This document shows positions 1-10,912 of a DNA stretch of 64,000 nucleotides, piece after piece. The stretch is from Platerodrilus igneus. Its lineage: Eukaryota; Arthropoda; Insecta; Coleoptera; Lycidae. The notes beneath the pieces were generated by a model. It ran no database searches, was not told the DNA's origin, and saw only the letters and a program-made list of their open reading frames with translations. The position numbers and the translations under genes are program-made. The DNA lies in contig JARFIW010000961.1 in NCBI GenBank assembly GCA_036346225.1, positions 276,001-340,000 of the forward strand, given 5' to 3'. Every line of letters begins with the position of its first letter. Position 1 is the first letter of the stretch.

Positions 1-2
1 TT

Positions 3-1533
3 AAACAAATTACTACATATGAAATTAATGAATCTATTAAAAGGCTAAGTAATACAAGGGCAGTGGGACCGGATAAGGTTCCGACGTATATTGTAAAGGG
101 ATGTGCAAATGCTTTTATTGAACCACTGAAATATATTTTTAATTATTGCTTAAAAAATAGTATATTTCCCACAACATGGAAAGTTAGTAAAGTTATTCCT
201 ATACATAAAGCAGGAAACAAAACAGATGTAAAAATTACAGATCCATTTGTATCAGTTCCGCTTTTCAAAAGTTTTTGAAATAATTATTCAAGCAAGACTT
301 TTTTCTCAAATAAAAACTTTTATTAGTGATCAACAACATGGCTTTTATCCACAAAGGTCAACTACAACCAATCTTATTAATTTTACCCAATTTGTGCATA
401 ATTCTTTTAGATGTGGAAAACAGGTTGATATTATTTATACAGACTTGGAAAAAGCTTTTGATACTGTCTATCACACTGAAATAATCCAAGCTTTACATAA
501 ATCAGAGGTGGATGAGTCATTGATATTATTATTAATATCATATCTAAAGGAAAGAAAATTATATGTTGAAATTAAGGGATGCAAATCAGATACATACATT
601 GCAACATCTGGAGTTCCGCAAGGGTCCAATCTTGGCCCACTACTTTTTCTAATTGTAATAAATCCCATAATAAGTAACCTTATAAGTTCTGAAGGATTAA
701 TGTATGCTGATGATTTTAAAATTTTTAAGGCCATTCACAGCATGCAGGATTGTGTGTCATTGCAAAATGACTTAAATAATGTGGTACGCTGGTGTGACCT
801 ACATCACTTTACATTTAATATAAACAAGTGTGTGGTGGTGTCATTTACAACAGGTAGATATATTACAACATATGACTATAAAATAGAAGATGCAGTGTTG
901 AGTAGAAAGGCTAGTCATAAAGATCTTGGAATTATATATGATAGTAAATTACTATTTAATCAACATATTTCAGCTATAACAAGTGAAGCCTATAAGATAC
1001 TAGGATTTGTTGTAAGAAATACAAAATATTTCAAAGACTCTTTAGCAATTACATCATTATATAATTCACTTGTTGTTCCTAAACTTGAGTATGCATCAGT
1101 AATTTGGAATCCACAGTATGCAGTAGGCATCGCTGCTATTGAGAAAATACAAAGAAAATTTTTGAAGTATTTGCACTATAAAAAGCACGGACTATACCCA
1201 CCAAGAGGATATGATCAGCAACTATTAGAAACTATACTTGAATTTAAAAGCTTAAGAAACAGAAGGAAATACTTAGATGCTATCTACATTGTTAAACTTT
1301 TATTAGACATGATAGACAATAATACGTTTCTTGCAATGTTATCTTTACATTGTCCATCAATAAATACAAGATGCTCATCTATGTTTTATGCAGTAAATGT
1401 TCCAACAACAAATACATATCGCAATAGTCCATTATTAAGAACCTGTGCTACAATAAACAAAATTGACATAGATATATACTCCAGAGACTTGAAATCAATT
1501 GAAGAACACTTAAAAACAGTTGACTGGTGTTAA
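3..1533 (+). pseudogene. LINE (CR1/Jockey-type) reverse transcriptase, 5'-truncated and frameshifted
   Basis: The C-terminal part of a LINE ORF2. The frame is open from the window edge; its first part carries the RT finger motif GPDKVP near 66 and shifts frame at about 245-280, after which a 428-residue frame runs to 1533. That frame shows RT motif A (YTDLEKAFD), motif B (SGVPQGSNLGP) and the catalytic YADD at residues 153-156, followed by the thumb with WNP and EKIQRKFLKYL that is usual in CR1/Jockey-type LINEs. In the living element it would reverse-transcribe LINE RNA at a nicked target. The endonuclease and N-terminal RT lie outside the window. The intact catalytic box suggests modest age; the frameshift makes this copy inactive unless it is an assembly error. 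Confidence 0.9.
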
Positions 1534-1669
1534 TAAAATTAATTCTGTTATTAGTTGCTAGAACTTGTATGATAAATGTGTTTTATTGAATATTTATACC
1601 TGTAATTGGCTGATGCTGTTGGTATGAAGTAAATAAATAAATAAATATGAAATAAATAAATATGATATA
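1534..1669 (+). repeat. LINE 3' UTR with (AATA)n tail
   Basis: About 90 bases of AT-rich 3' UTR follow the stop codon, then a tail built from AAATA/AATA units (1626-1664). Such tails mark the LINE 3' end. The tail abuts the leader of the minus-strand LTR element, so the LINE inserted there after that element. Confidence 0.8.
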
Positions 1670-1679
1670 TTGCTGTGAA

Positions 1680-1747
1680 ACCTACAAAAAGCCTCACCAG
1701 AGTAAAAAAAAATATTCGAGCCTCTCGAATTGGGCACCAAGATTTGC
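1680..1747 (-). other. Primer-binding site and start of leader, family B (truncated by LINE)
   Basis: On the minus strand the segment 1739-1720 reads TGGTGCCCAATTCGAGAGGC, matching the PBS-like block of families C and U2 (TGRYGCCCAATTCGTGRGGC). It lies just past the CA end of the neighbouring LTR. Its presence downstream of what should be the 3' LTR means a second internal region once followed, a tandem arrangement as in family C. The leader stops at the LINE tail. The tRNA cannot be named by eye. Confidence 0.6.
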
Positions 1748-3787
1748 TGTGATTCTTGCCCTCTTGAATCTCTTCTAATGGTCGCCTTTTTACTCTTTCC
1801 GCCTCGGCTGCTCACCTAGTTAAAACTTTCATCCTCATTCATAAAGAAAAACAAACACATTCCTACCACAAACATCAAATTTAACTCTATTTACATCAAT
1901 ATTCATAATACATTGAAATTTCAAAATTAAATTTCAGCATAAATTTCAGTATAATAAAATTTCAAGTTTAAATTTGTCATCATTTTTAATTTGCATCCTG
2001 AATTAAAGTCCTTGTAGGATGCATACTAATTAATTTCACAATATTTGCAGACCTGAGTCTGAATAAAAGGGAGCATCTCCCACCCCTTTACTTTAATTTA
2101 ACAGGTTAGTCTAATTGAGCTCAAAGACACCCAAATTTTCATCATAATCAAAACATAAACTGCTAAATACTCCTTTCTACTTATACAAGAAAATTTCACC
2201 TTAAAATTAAAAATTTGTTGTTTATAGAAATTCACTACTGTCCATTTTTTTTTAAACAAATTATAAAGATATTCAACACACACCAAAACATCAAAGTTCG
2301 AACAAAATAGTATAATTTACCTGAAGGTTACTGCACTCGTGGCTTCAATGCACATCGGACTTGCTAATTCCACCATTCCAGTTGGTTTATGTTTACGGCT
2401 TCAGCTTCTGACCGCTTTTTAAAATTTTTGTACACCAACATTCGTCTAAATTGGTTCAGGACTTCTCAGGAACTCATCTATGTATAGCCCCGAAAATTAG
2501 CAAAGCAATTCATAATTCGTTCACGCTATACAAAGCTGCATACTTAAATGTATTTATTTATCGCTACTTATCTATCTTTTCTAAGTGCACTAATGCATAA
2601 TAACTTGTATCGTAGCACGTAAAGAGCAAACTGGTTTAAAGTATTCAATAATCAAAAAAATAAGAGCAAACTGTTTAAAGTATTGAATCAAAATCGAAAA
2701 TCTAAGAAAGCAAAACTGTTTAAAGTCCGGGTTTATATAACAGCCTTGCTTGCACGTCGGATTTGTCCCTCAACGGACAATTTTCAGAATTTCGCATTCT
2801 CTGTTCCCTTCTCGACAGTCCGGCACAGCGATTCTACTAAATTTTTGCACTCGTGCCAGTTAAATCTAAGAAATTTTCACACGGCTCGCAAACACGTCCG
2901 AGAACAACTAATTAATTTTGTATAGAAATTGTTGTTTTCACCTCTCATATCTGCAACTTATTTCAACCAATCGTTTCCTCGTGACGTTGCTCAAATCACG
3001 TCTTTTATTATCCGTGTCTCTGCCTTGCGCATTTCATCCGTCTCTTTCTAACCTGGCCTTAGTGGTGCAAATCGATATTCTTTACTATCGGTTATTTCAG
3101 CCCACGTGGATTCCTATGTTAATATAAGCTACGGTTTATCCGACCGTTTGCAATATACGCAGAATCTGCATGTTTATCAGCTCGAATTTACTAGAATTTG
3201 ACATTTAAAAATACGCAGGTGTTCAATCGTAATACTTTAAATAACACTTCTATGATTTGAATATTATTGGGTTTTTAAAAGCTTTTATGCATATTATATA
3301 TTACTAATGGTTCAATTAACTCCAATTAAAATAATAATGAATGGCGTTGACTTCTACCCTTTAATTTTTAGCGAATCCTAATTAAATATTAATTATTATT
3401 TGTACATTTTATTTAATACTCGTTACTTAAAAATTGAATTAATTAATATAAATTTTGCACGTAATTTCTATTTGTTTCTTTATACTTGGAATAATTAAAT
3501 TACATACAAGTTGAGCATTTTAATTCTGCTTCTTTTTATAGAAAGCGTCTAGTGAATAATTTAAATCTCTTATTTTTAATGAAACGAATAAATTTTTATG
3601 CTCCACGTTTTAATAACGCGTATTATCTAATAAAATTCTATACAAACCCTACATTCTAATTGAATGATTTAAATCTTCACAGCAGGCCCTTAATTACGCG
3701 TACTTTTTCCCAAAGCTTCCTTATACACGGTGATTAAAATTATTTGATGTAATTAATTAATTTTCTATCCTGGTCTATATTTGAGTA
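1748..3787 (-). repeat. Long terminal repeat of family B (about 2.04 kb)
   Basis: On the minus strand this lies between a polypurine tract (3788-3801) and a PBS-like block (1720-1739), the layout of an LTR. Its first about 530 bases (3253-3787) recur at 6289-6757, the remnant of the 5' LTR. The length is close to the 2.05 kb LTR of family C. No coding capacity. The exact first base is uncertain because the LTR does not open with TG (it reads roughly ACTCAAAT). Confidence 0.75.
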
Positions 3788-3801
3788 TTTTCCCCCTATT
3801 T
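3788..3801 (-). other. Polypurine tract, family B
   Basis: The minus strand reads AATAGGGGGAAAAT just before the LTR. Family C has AAAATAGGGGGATTA and family E a TTTGGGGGAATAA tract at the same place. This is the expected primer for plus-strand DNA synthesis. Confidence 0.7.
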
Positions 3802-4351
3802 GAATACAAATAATCCCACTTATTCGAATTCAAATATAAAACATTTAGACTGCCAAAAAAAATTTACAAAAAAAATTGCCTATCTCACTCTGCCCTTATC
3901 TTTCTAACTTACCTAACTTATATCCAATCCTAAAAATTTTTACACCTATCCTATATCTCTATCCTATTCCTAACTCTCACCTAATTTTATAAACTGAAAT
4001 TATCCCTAACTTCATCCTACTTCTCCATCTAAGCCTATATACATCCTATATACCTATCTTATTCCTAAATTTTTAACCAATCTTCACTATGCTCACTTAC
4101 ACCTACCTAATCCTATATACCTATCCTATTCTTATTCTATTCCTAACTCTCCACTAATCTTATAAGAAATATCTACACTTAACCTATCTTATTTTCTTCC
4201 TATATTTAATTTTCTTCTCATCCTATATACCTATTTCTAACTATGTCCCCTATTTATCCTATACCTAGCTTTATTTTCTATAAACACTTACTTCTACTCT
4301 TCTATATACACCTATTCTATCCCTATATTTTGTTCATTTAATCTTCATTTC
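3802..4351 (-). repeat. Strand-asymmetric 3' UTR of family B, pyrimidine-rich on + (purine-rich on -)
   Basis: The plus strand is a long run of CCTA/CTAT-type words (CTATCCTATATACCTAT and variants) with few G; read from the minus strand it is purine-rich with repeated ATAGG, TAGGAT and AGTAG words. The same kind of tract follows the pol remnant in both family C copies (48,951-49,616 and 63,371-64,000). It has no reading frame and is a family trait, not host DNA. Confidence 0.7.
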
Positions 4352-5431
4352 TTATTTAAATCTGACTCTTTTCTTGATCCTCCAAGTCTTTCTTCTCACC
4401 ATCTTAATACTCTTCATCCCTATTTCTCCTCCTTTTATATCTATACTTATCATCCCTATTATCTCATATACAATAAATTTATCATCCCTATTATCCTGAC
4501 TCTTAAATATTGCTTCTTCTTTAGTCCCTATACTTGTCTGTTTCTCGTTTATTATTATTTCCTGTTCTGCAGACAAACCAAACGATACTACCTTAAAATT
4601 ATGGATTTTTCCCTCTACGGAAAATCCTGTGTACCTTCTAGAATCCTTGTGTAATGGAATCAGCCAGAATAAATTCCTTAAATCTAATTTACTACAAACA
4701 AACTTGCCACTTAACCTCGTCAAAAGTGTGTCCATGGATGGTGGACAATGGAATTGTGGTTTGGTCCACTGGTTAATTTTTCGTGCATCTTTATTTAATT
4801 CTGCCTTCACCTGCTCCCGATATGCTGCTCTTGCTTCTACCTCCACTAATTCTGCATGTTTTAGTAATAAAGCTTGAACCTCTACTATCCTATCCACTGG
4901 ACATCTTATTGTGTTGATCTGTTTACCTCCATCATTCTCTACCTCTACTACATTAATACTCAACCCCGTGTCATCCTCTGTGACTTCATAACTGCCCTTA
5001 CATGGCACTACCCTATCCTTAATCCTTACTACCTTCCTTTCCATATCTATCAAAACCCCTAACTGCATCATACAGTCAACACCTAAAATACTCTGAAACT
5101 TCAGTCCAAGTACAATTACAAACTCCTGTTCACAGCTTAAACCTCCAATATTTATCCTAAGCACCACAACACTATTTACTACAGCAAACTTCTTTTTATT
5201 TGGAGCTACTAAATGGCTACGCTTTATAGGCATAATTCTATCACAAACCTTATCCCTAATTTTGCTGACGAATTCCTCCGATATTAAACTCGCCTCTGCC
5301 CCCGTATCAAGTAATACTTCTACATTATTCTCAAAAATCCCTATATTAATAATTGGCAAACACAATTTTTCTACAGTTTCTGGCTCTATTTCCTCCTCAA
5401 TTTTGAAAAATTCACGTGGATGTTCATACAC
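4352..5431 (-). pseudogene. Protease with partial reverse transcriptase, family B Gypsy-type element (RT core, RNase H and integrase deleted)
   Basis: An open 359-residue frame. The N-terminal half is a retropepsin: LLDTGAEASL (residues about 40-50) is the catalytic box, followed by the LIGVD-like flap/C-terminal region (ILGVDCMMQLG). Residues about 205-290 are RT pieces: ARKINQWTKPQFHCPPSMDTLL and, after a gap, SKLDLRNLFWLIPLHKDSRRYTGFSVEG and VSFGLS. The RT catalytic YxDD, RNase H and integrase are absent; the frame jumps to a basic C-terminal tail ending in KTWRIKKRVRFK, shared with family C. The frame stayed open across the deletions. Such a protein could process Gag but not copy or insert DNA. 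High similarity to the C proteins at 48 and 62 kb. Confidence 0.85.
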
Positions 5432-5479
5432 ATTTACACAGAAATCTAGTGGTCTGTCGCGTTCTAAAAATCCTGTCTC

Positions 5480-6287
5480 GTCCTGTTTTCCGTGCTTGGT
5501 CCTGGTTGTCCTTCTACAACCTGTGCGTACGTCCTCCTCGTATTAATATCCGTGTCCCTGTCTCTATTCGGCGTGCTCGTCACAGTCCTGTTTACTTCCG
5601 GTAAACTGTTCTGTCTTGTGTAACTAGGTCTTGGCGTCGGTCCCCTAGTCGCACTATTGCTTCTGTATTCCTGTCCTCGTCGTTCCCAATTCGATCAAAA
5701 ATTCCTACTGTAGTCAGGCCGTCTCGCAAAATTCTGTGTCCTGTTGTCAAACCTAACCGTGTCCTACACATACATCGTCATATCTCTGTAAGTATTCTAA
5801 AAATGTCTCCCGTTCTGTGATGTTTTGTAAGGCCACGTGTTGTCTGATTTCCAGTTCAAAATGTCGTGATAGGTACTTGATTATTTGTCTGTCCGTCAAT
5901 GGTGGATTAAGTTGTTTGGCCACACTGTATTTGCGGATGGCATATTGCTCCCTAAAACCTGCAAACTCTCCCTTAAATTTTCCTGTAATCAAGTCATCCC
6001 TAATCCGATCCTGTTTGTGATCACTCCAGTAATGCTGTAAAAATTTGTTTTCAAAGTCCTGATATGTGTCTATGTCCTGTCCTACTAAATTGTACCATGC
6101 TTCCGCATTGTCTTTCAATAAAGACTTTATCGTATTGAGTTTAGTCTGTTCGTCAAATAAATTTCCCACTAGATTTCTTACACTATTAATAAAAATTTGT
6201 GGATTTACCCTGTTATCGCCATAAAATTTCATATGTTGGTCCAATGATACGCCACCTGTATAAAATCTGGGACCATCCCCCGTTAAA
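5480..6287 (-). pseudogene. Gag, family B LTR element (N-terminus lost)
   Basis: The intact part (6244-5753) is a 163-residue capsid-like segment with FYGDNRVNPQIFINSVRNL, AEAWYNLVGQ and QHYWSDHKQDRIRDDL blocks, close to family C Gag (FYGD.RVN..IFINNIRGL). Upstream the frame is open to 6287, where it is cut by LTR sequence. Downstream (about 5752-5480) the frame is broken, but Arg/Pro-rich reading as in family C remains. No CCHC zinc knuckle is visible. The structural protein of the particle in a living element; here lacking its coiled-coil N-terminal part and out of frame at the end. Confidence 0.8.
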
Positions 6288-6288
6288 C

Positions 6289-6757
6289 GATTTGAATATT
6301 ATTGGGTTTTTAAAAGCTTTTATGCATATTATATATTACTAATGGTTCAATTAACTCCAATTGAAATAATAATGAATGGCGTTGACTTCTACCCTTTAAT
6401 TTTTAGCAAATCCTAATTAAATATTAATTATTATTTGTACATTTTGTTTAATACTCGTTACTTAAAAATTGAATTAATTAATATAAATTTTGCACGTAAT
6501 TTCTATTTGTTTCTTTATACTTGGAATAATTAAATTACATACAAGTTGAGCATTTTAATTCTGCTTCTTTTTATAGAAAGCGTCTAGTGAATAATTTAAA
6601 TCTCTTATTTTTAATGAAACGAATAAATTTTTATGCTCCACGTTTTAATAACGCGTATTATCTAATAAAATTCTATACAAACCCTACATTCTAATTGAAT
6701 GATTTAAATCTAATTTAAATGTAATTAATTAATTTTCTACCCTGGTCTAAATTTGAG
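6289..6757 (-). repeat. 5' LTR fragment of family B joined directly to gag
   Basis: Repeats 3253-3787 in the same orientation with a few changes and one indel of about 60 bases (3681-3755 region). Read on the minus strand it is the first part of the LTR; it then jumps straight into the middle of gag, so the rest of the LTR, PBS, leader and gag start were deleted. Its outer edge lies against the (AT)n tract at 6758. Confidence 0.8.

Positions 6758-6796
<39 letters not shown>
6758..6796. repeat. (AT)n microsatellite bordering the family B LTR
   Basis: About 19 TA units immediately outside the LTR start of minus-strand element B. It is one of nine such tracts in the window, most of them touching an LTR edge. 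Confidence 0.95.
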
Positions 6797-6800
<4 letters not shown>

Positions 6801-8629
6801 TTGCTAACAATTCTGCGTCCTTACAAAGTTGATACGTTTTTGCGTCCACCAGAAATAGCGGAAATAGGTCATTACATATGTGGAGTATATTGTTGTTTAT
6901 TTCTTGAAAAAGCCCAAAATCACAAAAATATTGTAAAATAGTTAAATATATAGATATACACTATTTTGTATTTTCCTATCATTGTAGAGTCCTTTCAAAG
7001 CCATTTAATTTTGCATCCGTCGTATATCTTCCTTTCAATTTACATTAAATCTAGTATCACATTTGCTTCCTGCAACGTTGTCAATAACTCTTTGAAGTAA
7101 CAGAGATGAAACATACAATTAATACCTTAAGAAAGACTAAGATATGAGTAATTGGACATTCTACATTTAATCGTTTGTTTTTCTGTTGCCTGGCGACTTC
7201 AAACGTTCCAGTAGTATTATTATCAGATGGTAAGTGAATAAACTTACAACATCAATACTCGACCGCTTTCTGATGATATTAATACTACCGTCTTTCAAAG
7301 TGCTGCGTACGCATTATAATATACTCTACTTTGTGTCGATGCGCTGTTAAATTAAAACGTGTATGCATTCCCAATGTTTTATAAATTATATCAGGATGTA
7401 ACTTTAAATGTTACTTTAAATTATTATCATAGCTTTCCATGATCAAGAAGTGGTTTAGATTTCAAATTTGATGACCATTTTTTTAATACAAAACGTTAAT
7501 TTTATTAATTCTAGAAAGGTTGGTAGTTTTTACATCTTATCGATACGCTTGTGTAAATCAAGACGTTAAAACGGTTTATTTTGGTGCAGGCGTCAGAAAA
7601 TAAATGTTCGATAAATTTATTTTAATTTATTTTGCTTTTGCATACGCTAATTGATTTTATTGGTGTGATGATTACGTAAGCAGAAACGATCTTCCACTTC
7701 GTGAAGTTACTAAAAGAATAGTTCCGGTTTGTAAAAAACATGATCACCATTTTTCTATGAAACCACTTAAAAAATTCTATTTTCAATTCTTTACCAATGT
7801 TTGAAGAAATTTGAAACATACATGCAAATTATTAAAAAAGCTGCATTCCTTCGTGGTGTTAATTGACTAATAGAGCGTGCGTTTAAATGTACGGACGCCG
7901 CCGTTTCCGACAATAAGCCAAAAATGAAAATAAAAGGAAAACTTTGGAACACGTTTAAAGCGCACCGCCAAATATTTTAAAGAAAGTCTCTTGTACACTT
8001 TAACAAAAGATGCTGAAGCGATTATGGGCTAGGAAAATCTTTAACTTGAAATACAATTTTTTTTTGGTTATTGTAAAAAGAATTTCCTCGTCAGTACAAT
8101 ATTTGGTCATTCTTATGTTCGTTTAGATGCATAAAGCGTTCTCGTATAGTTTATTGACATATTTGCATTAAAATGTCTACAAAATGGTTTAAGGTGGGGG
8201 TATGTAAAGCTAATTATGGTTTATAGCATGTATGTTTATTGTACGATCTGAGAAAGCCTACCTTACACTAAAATTTCAAAACTTAATCACTTCACAATAC
8301 AACTTCGTTGGTGCGAAAATGTGCAAAAGGCTTTGTGTGCATTACCTGAACTTATTTAAATACAATACTCAAAAGTAGTTCTGAGAAACAGATTTTTTTT
8401 TGTTTTTTTTTCAGGGCAATATCCAGTTTTTCGTTAGCCCATTCTTTACTTCTGCCTGAACTCTAAGATGATTTTACTATTATGATATAATTCGATTTAT
8501 TTGAAAAAATACTGAAGATATTGTTCCAGAACCAGCAATAAGAGAAGGGATTGAGAAACATAAATCCCTGACCGTTTACAAAATCGTTAAATGTACCACC
8601 AAAATCAGATGTTTGTGATGTAGGTAGCT
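6797..8629. other. Unassigned AT-rich DNA, no gene seen
   Basis: No long reading frame, RNA gene or known repeat was recognised. There is a small perfect hairpin (GTAAGT / ACTTAC around 7230-7247) inside a larger imperfect inverted repeat (about 7211-7230 with 7269-7289, GTAGTATT-type arms). This may be host intergenic DNA or old transposon debris. Confidence 0.5.
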
Positions 8630-9790
8630 TCCTTTATGTTGTGTATTAGACAACGGTTTAGGAATCAAGTAAAAGACTTTAGAAACTACCTAGAAGCAGA
8701 TATAAACATTGAACACAACATCGTAATTATGAAGGCCGCACATAAATTAAAAAATTTGAAAAAAAGAAACAAAAAAAGGCACTTTGACTTAGAGAAACTA
8801 AAAGATTAAGATATTCAACAAATATTCGAAAAAATTCAAATGAATTGCTAAAAGATATCGGGAAAATATCTGATACTAAGGAAGTAGAAACAGAATGGAA
8901 TAACATTAAATCCAGCCTAGACATGGCGGGCAGAGACATTCTGGGGTATACACAAAAAGAAAATACCAAACCATGGACAACAAAGGATATCCTGAATTTA
9001 ATAAAAGAAAGAGAAAGGTACAAAAATAAATCAAATAAAACAGGAAAACAGAGATACGAAGTCATAAAATGGGAAATTATTCGCAAATGCAGGAAAGCTA
9101 AAGAACAATGGATTGATGAAAAATGCAAAGAGATACAAACTAAGATGGAAATAGGAAAGACAGACGAGGCATACAAACTAATTAGAATCAATTTTAGGGA
9201 TATAAAACCGTATAGCAAAAATATAAGGAATGCAGGAGGAAACAACATTATAGAAAATGTAGAGAAAGTGGGTAGATAGCAAGAATATATAGGGAATTTA
9301 TATGCAGAAGAGGAACTATCTGCATTAGAACAGGAATCAGACATTGAAAATGATAACTTGGGATATCCTATACTTAGAAATGAGTTTGAATTAGCATTAA
9401 AGGGTTTGAAAAATGGTAAGGCTTCAGGTACAGATAAGGTGCAAGCAGAAACTCTAAAAGCCGCTGGACAAGCAGTAACTGAACGTCTCTTCCAACTTGT
9501 AAGCTATATGTATGAGACAGGTGAGATACCAAAAGATTTCAAACGTAACATCATATAACCATACCAAAAAAGAAAGGCGTGGATAGAAGTGAAAATTTTT
9601 GAACAATATTTTTAATAGCACACGTATCATAAATATTAACTAGAATTGTACAAAGGCGAATAGAAAAACGAGCTAGAGAAATACTAGGAGAAGCCAATTC
9701 GGGTTTAGGCAAAACAGAGGAACACGGGAGGGTATTTTAGCTATGAGGGTGATGATGGAAAAAACAATAGAAAAGGGGGAAATGTGTAGG
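8630..9790 (+). pseudogene. RTE-like LINE remnant: end of endonuclease, linker and start of reverse transcriptase
   Basis: Conceptual reading shows the end of an APE-type endonuclease (about 8650-8800, EADINIEHNIVIMKAAHKLK, cf. the SDH..V.MK pattern), then an open linker (8845-9279, 144 codons, Lys/Glu-rich, with KPWTTKDILNLIKERERYKNK), then RT N-terminal motifs LKNGKASGTDKVQAETLKA and GEIPKDFKR (9358-9558). After a frameshift, 9630-9780 reads RIVQRRIEKRAREILGEA and GFRQNRGTREGILAMR, the RT region before motif A. The YxDD core is missing: at 9780 the sequence jumps to the ORF end (RLAQNRNQWR). Stops and shifts make it an inactive relic. Confidence 0.8.
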
Positions 9791-10440
9791 CTAGCTCAGA
9801 ATAGAAATCAATGGAGATACACACCCAACCAGTCCCAAGATAGATAAATTAATGACGAAAAAAGTAACTGTACTTAAACATGATGATTATTATAACCAAC
9901 TACAAGTATTGGTTTGGCAATATTCTCGAATAATGTTAATTGTATGCAAGGATTTACTGAAAAAATATTAATTCGGCAAATGTCTAAGTGTTGGGAGATC
10001 TTGGCAGCCATGGCTGCTTAATCCCCTTCACTGAATCTTGGTGAAATAGGGCATAAAATTAGAAAACAAAAGAAGGGGAACCAAGCTGTATACAGGCTGT
10101 GTGAGAATTTCAGGAAGCTGTGTAGGCTAGCTCAGAATATAAATAAGTGCAGGTACGTGTCCAACCAGTTTTGAGACGGAAACCTAATAACGAAAAAATA
10201 AGAGCAGATAAATCTGATGATTATTATAAACAACTACAGGTGTTGGTTGTGAAATATCTGCAACTAATGTTGACTGTGCGAAAAGATATATTGGAAAAAA
10301 TGTTAAATTGGTAAATGTTCTAGTGCTAGGGAAACTTGGCAGCGACAGGCTACTTACCACTCTTCACAACCACTGAATGTCGGAGGAATAGGGTAATAAT
10401 TGTAAAACAATTGAAGGGGACCGAACTGCATCTAACAAGA
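9783..10440 (+). repeat. Tandem duplication (period 336 bp) of a LINE 3' end
   Basis: The block starting TGTGTAGGCTAGCTCAGAAT at 9783 recurs at 10,119 and the two stay alignable for over 300 bases, through GATGATTATTATAA and a TTGGCAGC...GGCT...CTTCAC segment. Each block begins with the C-terminal codons of the LINE ORF (LAQN) and holds its 3' UTR. A third, shorter copy of the ORF end lies near 10,835. Clear divergence between copies indicates age. Confidence 0.75.
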
Positions 10441-10912
10441 AAGAACAGCGCCTATAATGAAAGACAACAAACATAGAAACAAGAAGGAAATTGTTGAAAG
10501 CATATGTGTGGAGCACAGCACAGTATGCTTATGAAATACGGACAGTAGAAAAAGTAGACAGAAAAACGGCAGCAGCCTTTTGGAATGTTGTGCTTCAGAT
10601 GCATGAGGAAGATAGCATGGACAGACAAAGTTAATAACAATTAGGTTATAGAAATAGTAGGAGAACAAGGATATCTGTTGAAAAAAATAGGAGAAATAGA
10701 AGGGCAAAATGCGTTCTAAGGCATTTTTGGGGAATAGTATGGGAATTATTACAAGCAGAGATAGGAAAAAGGATGTAGATTTAGACCCATATCAGATAGT
10801 GATAGAAGCAGACAGTGCAAGTTTCAGGGAAATGCGTATGTTAGTTCAGAATAGGAAATAATGATAGTATGCGTCCAACCAGTTCCAGGAATGAAGACCT
10901 AATGATGATGAA
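10441..10912 (+). pseudogene. RTE-like LINE remnant: C-terminal RT region and 3' end
   Basis: Reading 10,480-10,620 gives RKLLKAYVWSTAQYAYEIRT, VDRKTAAAFW and DRQS, the conserved thumb/C-terminal block of RTE-like LINEs (KAYVWS.ALYG.E.W, AFE.W...R). Further on come pieces reading RRAKCVLRHFWGI and EIGKRM, then the ORF end (CRE/MRMLVQNRK near 10,830) and a short TGATGATGAA tail at 10,902-10,912, as RTE-type elements often have. Many stops. It lies directly against the satellite array. Confidence 0.7.

Noticed and set aside
7211..7289. Inverted repeat as an RNA gene
   Set aside because: The long arms are imperfect and only a 6-bp hairpin is exact; no tRNA or other RNA consensus was seen.
8727..9344. 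A 205-codon Ser/Phe/Leu-rich minus-strand frame
   Set aside because: It is the antisense of the LINE linker and RT start, whose plus-strand reading matches known LINE blocks.
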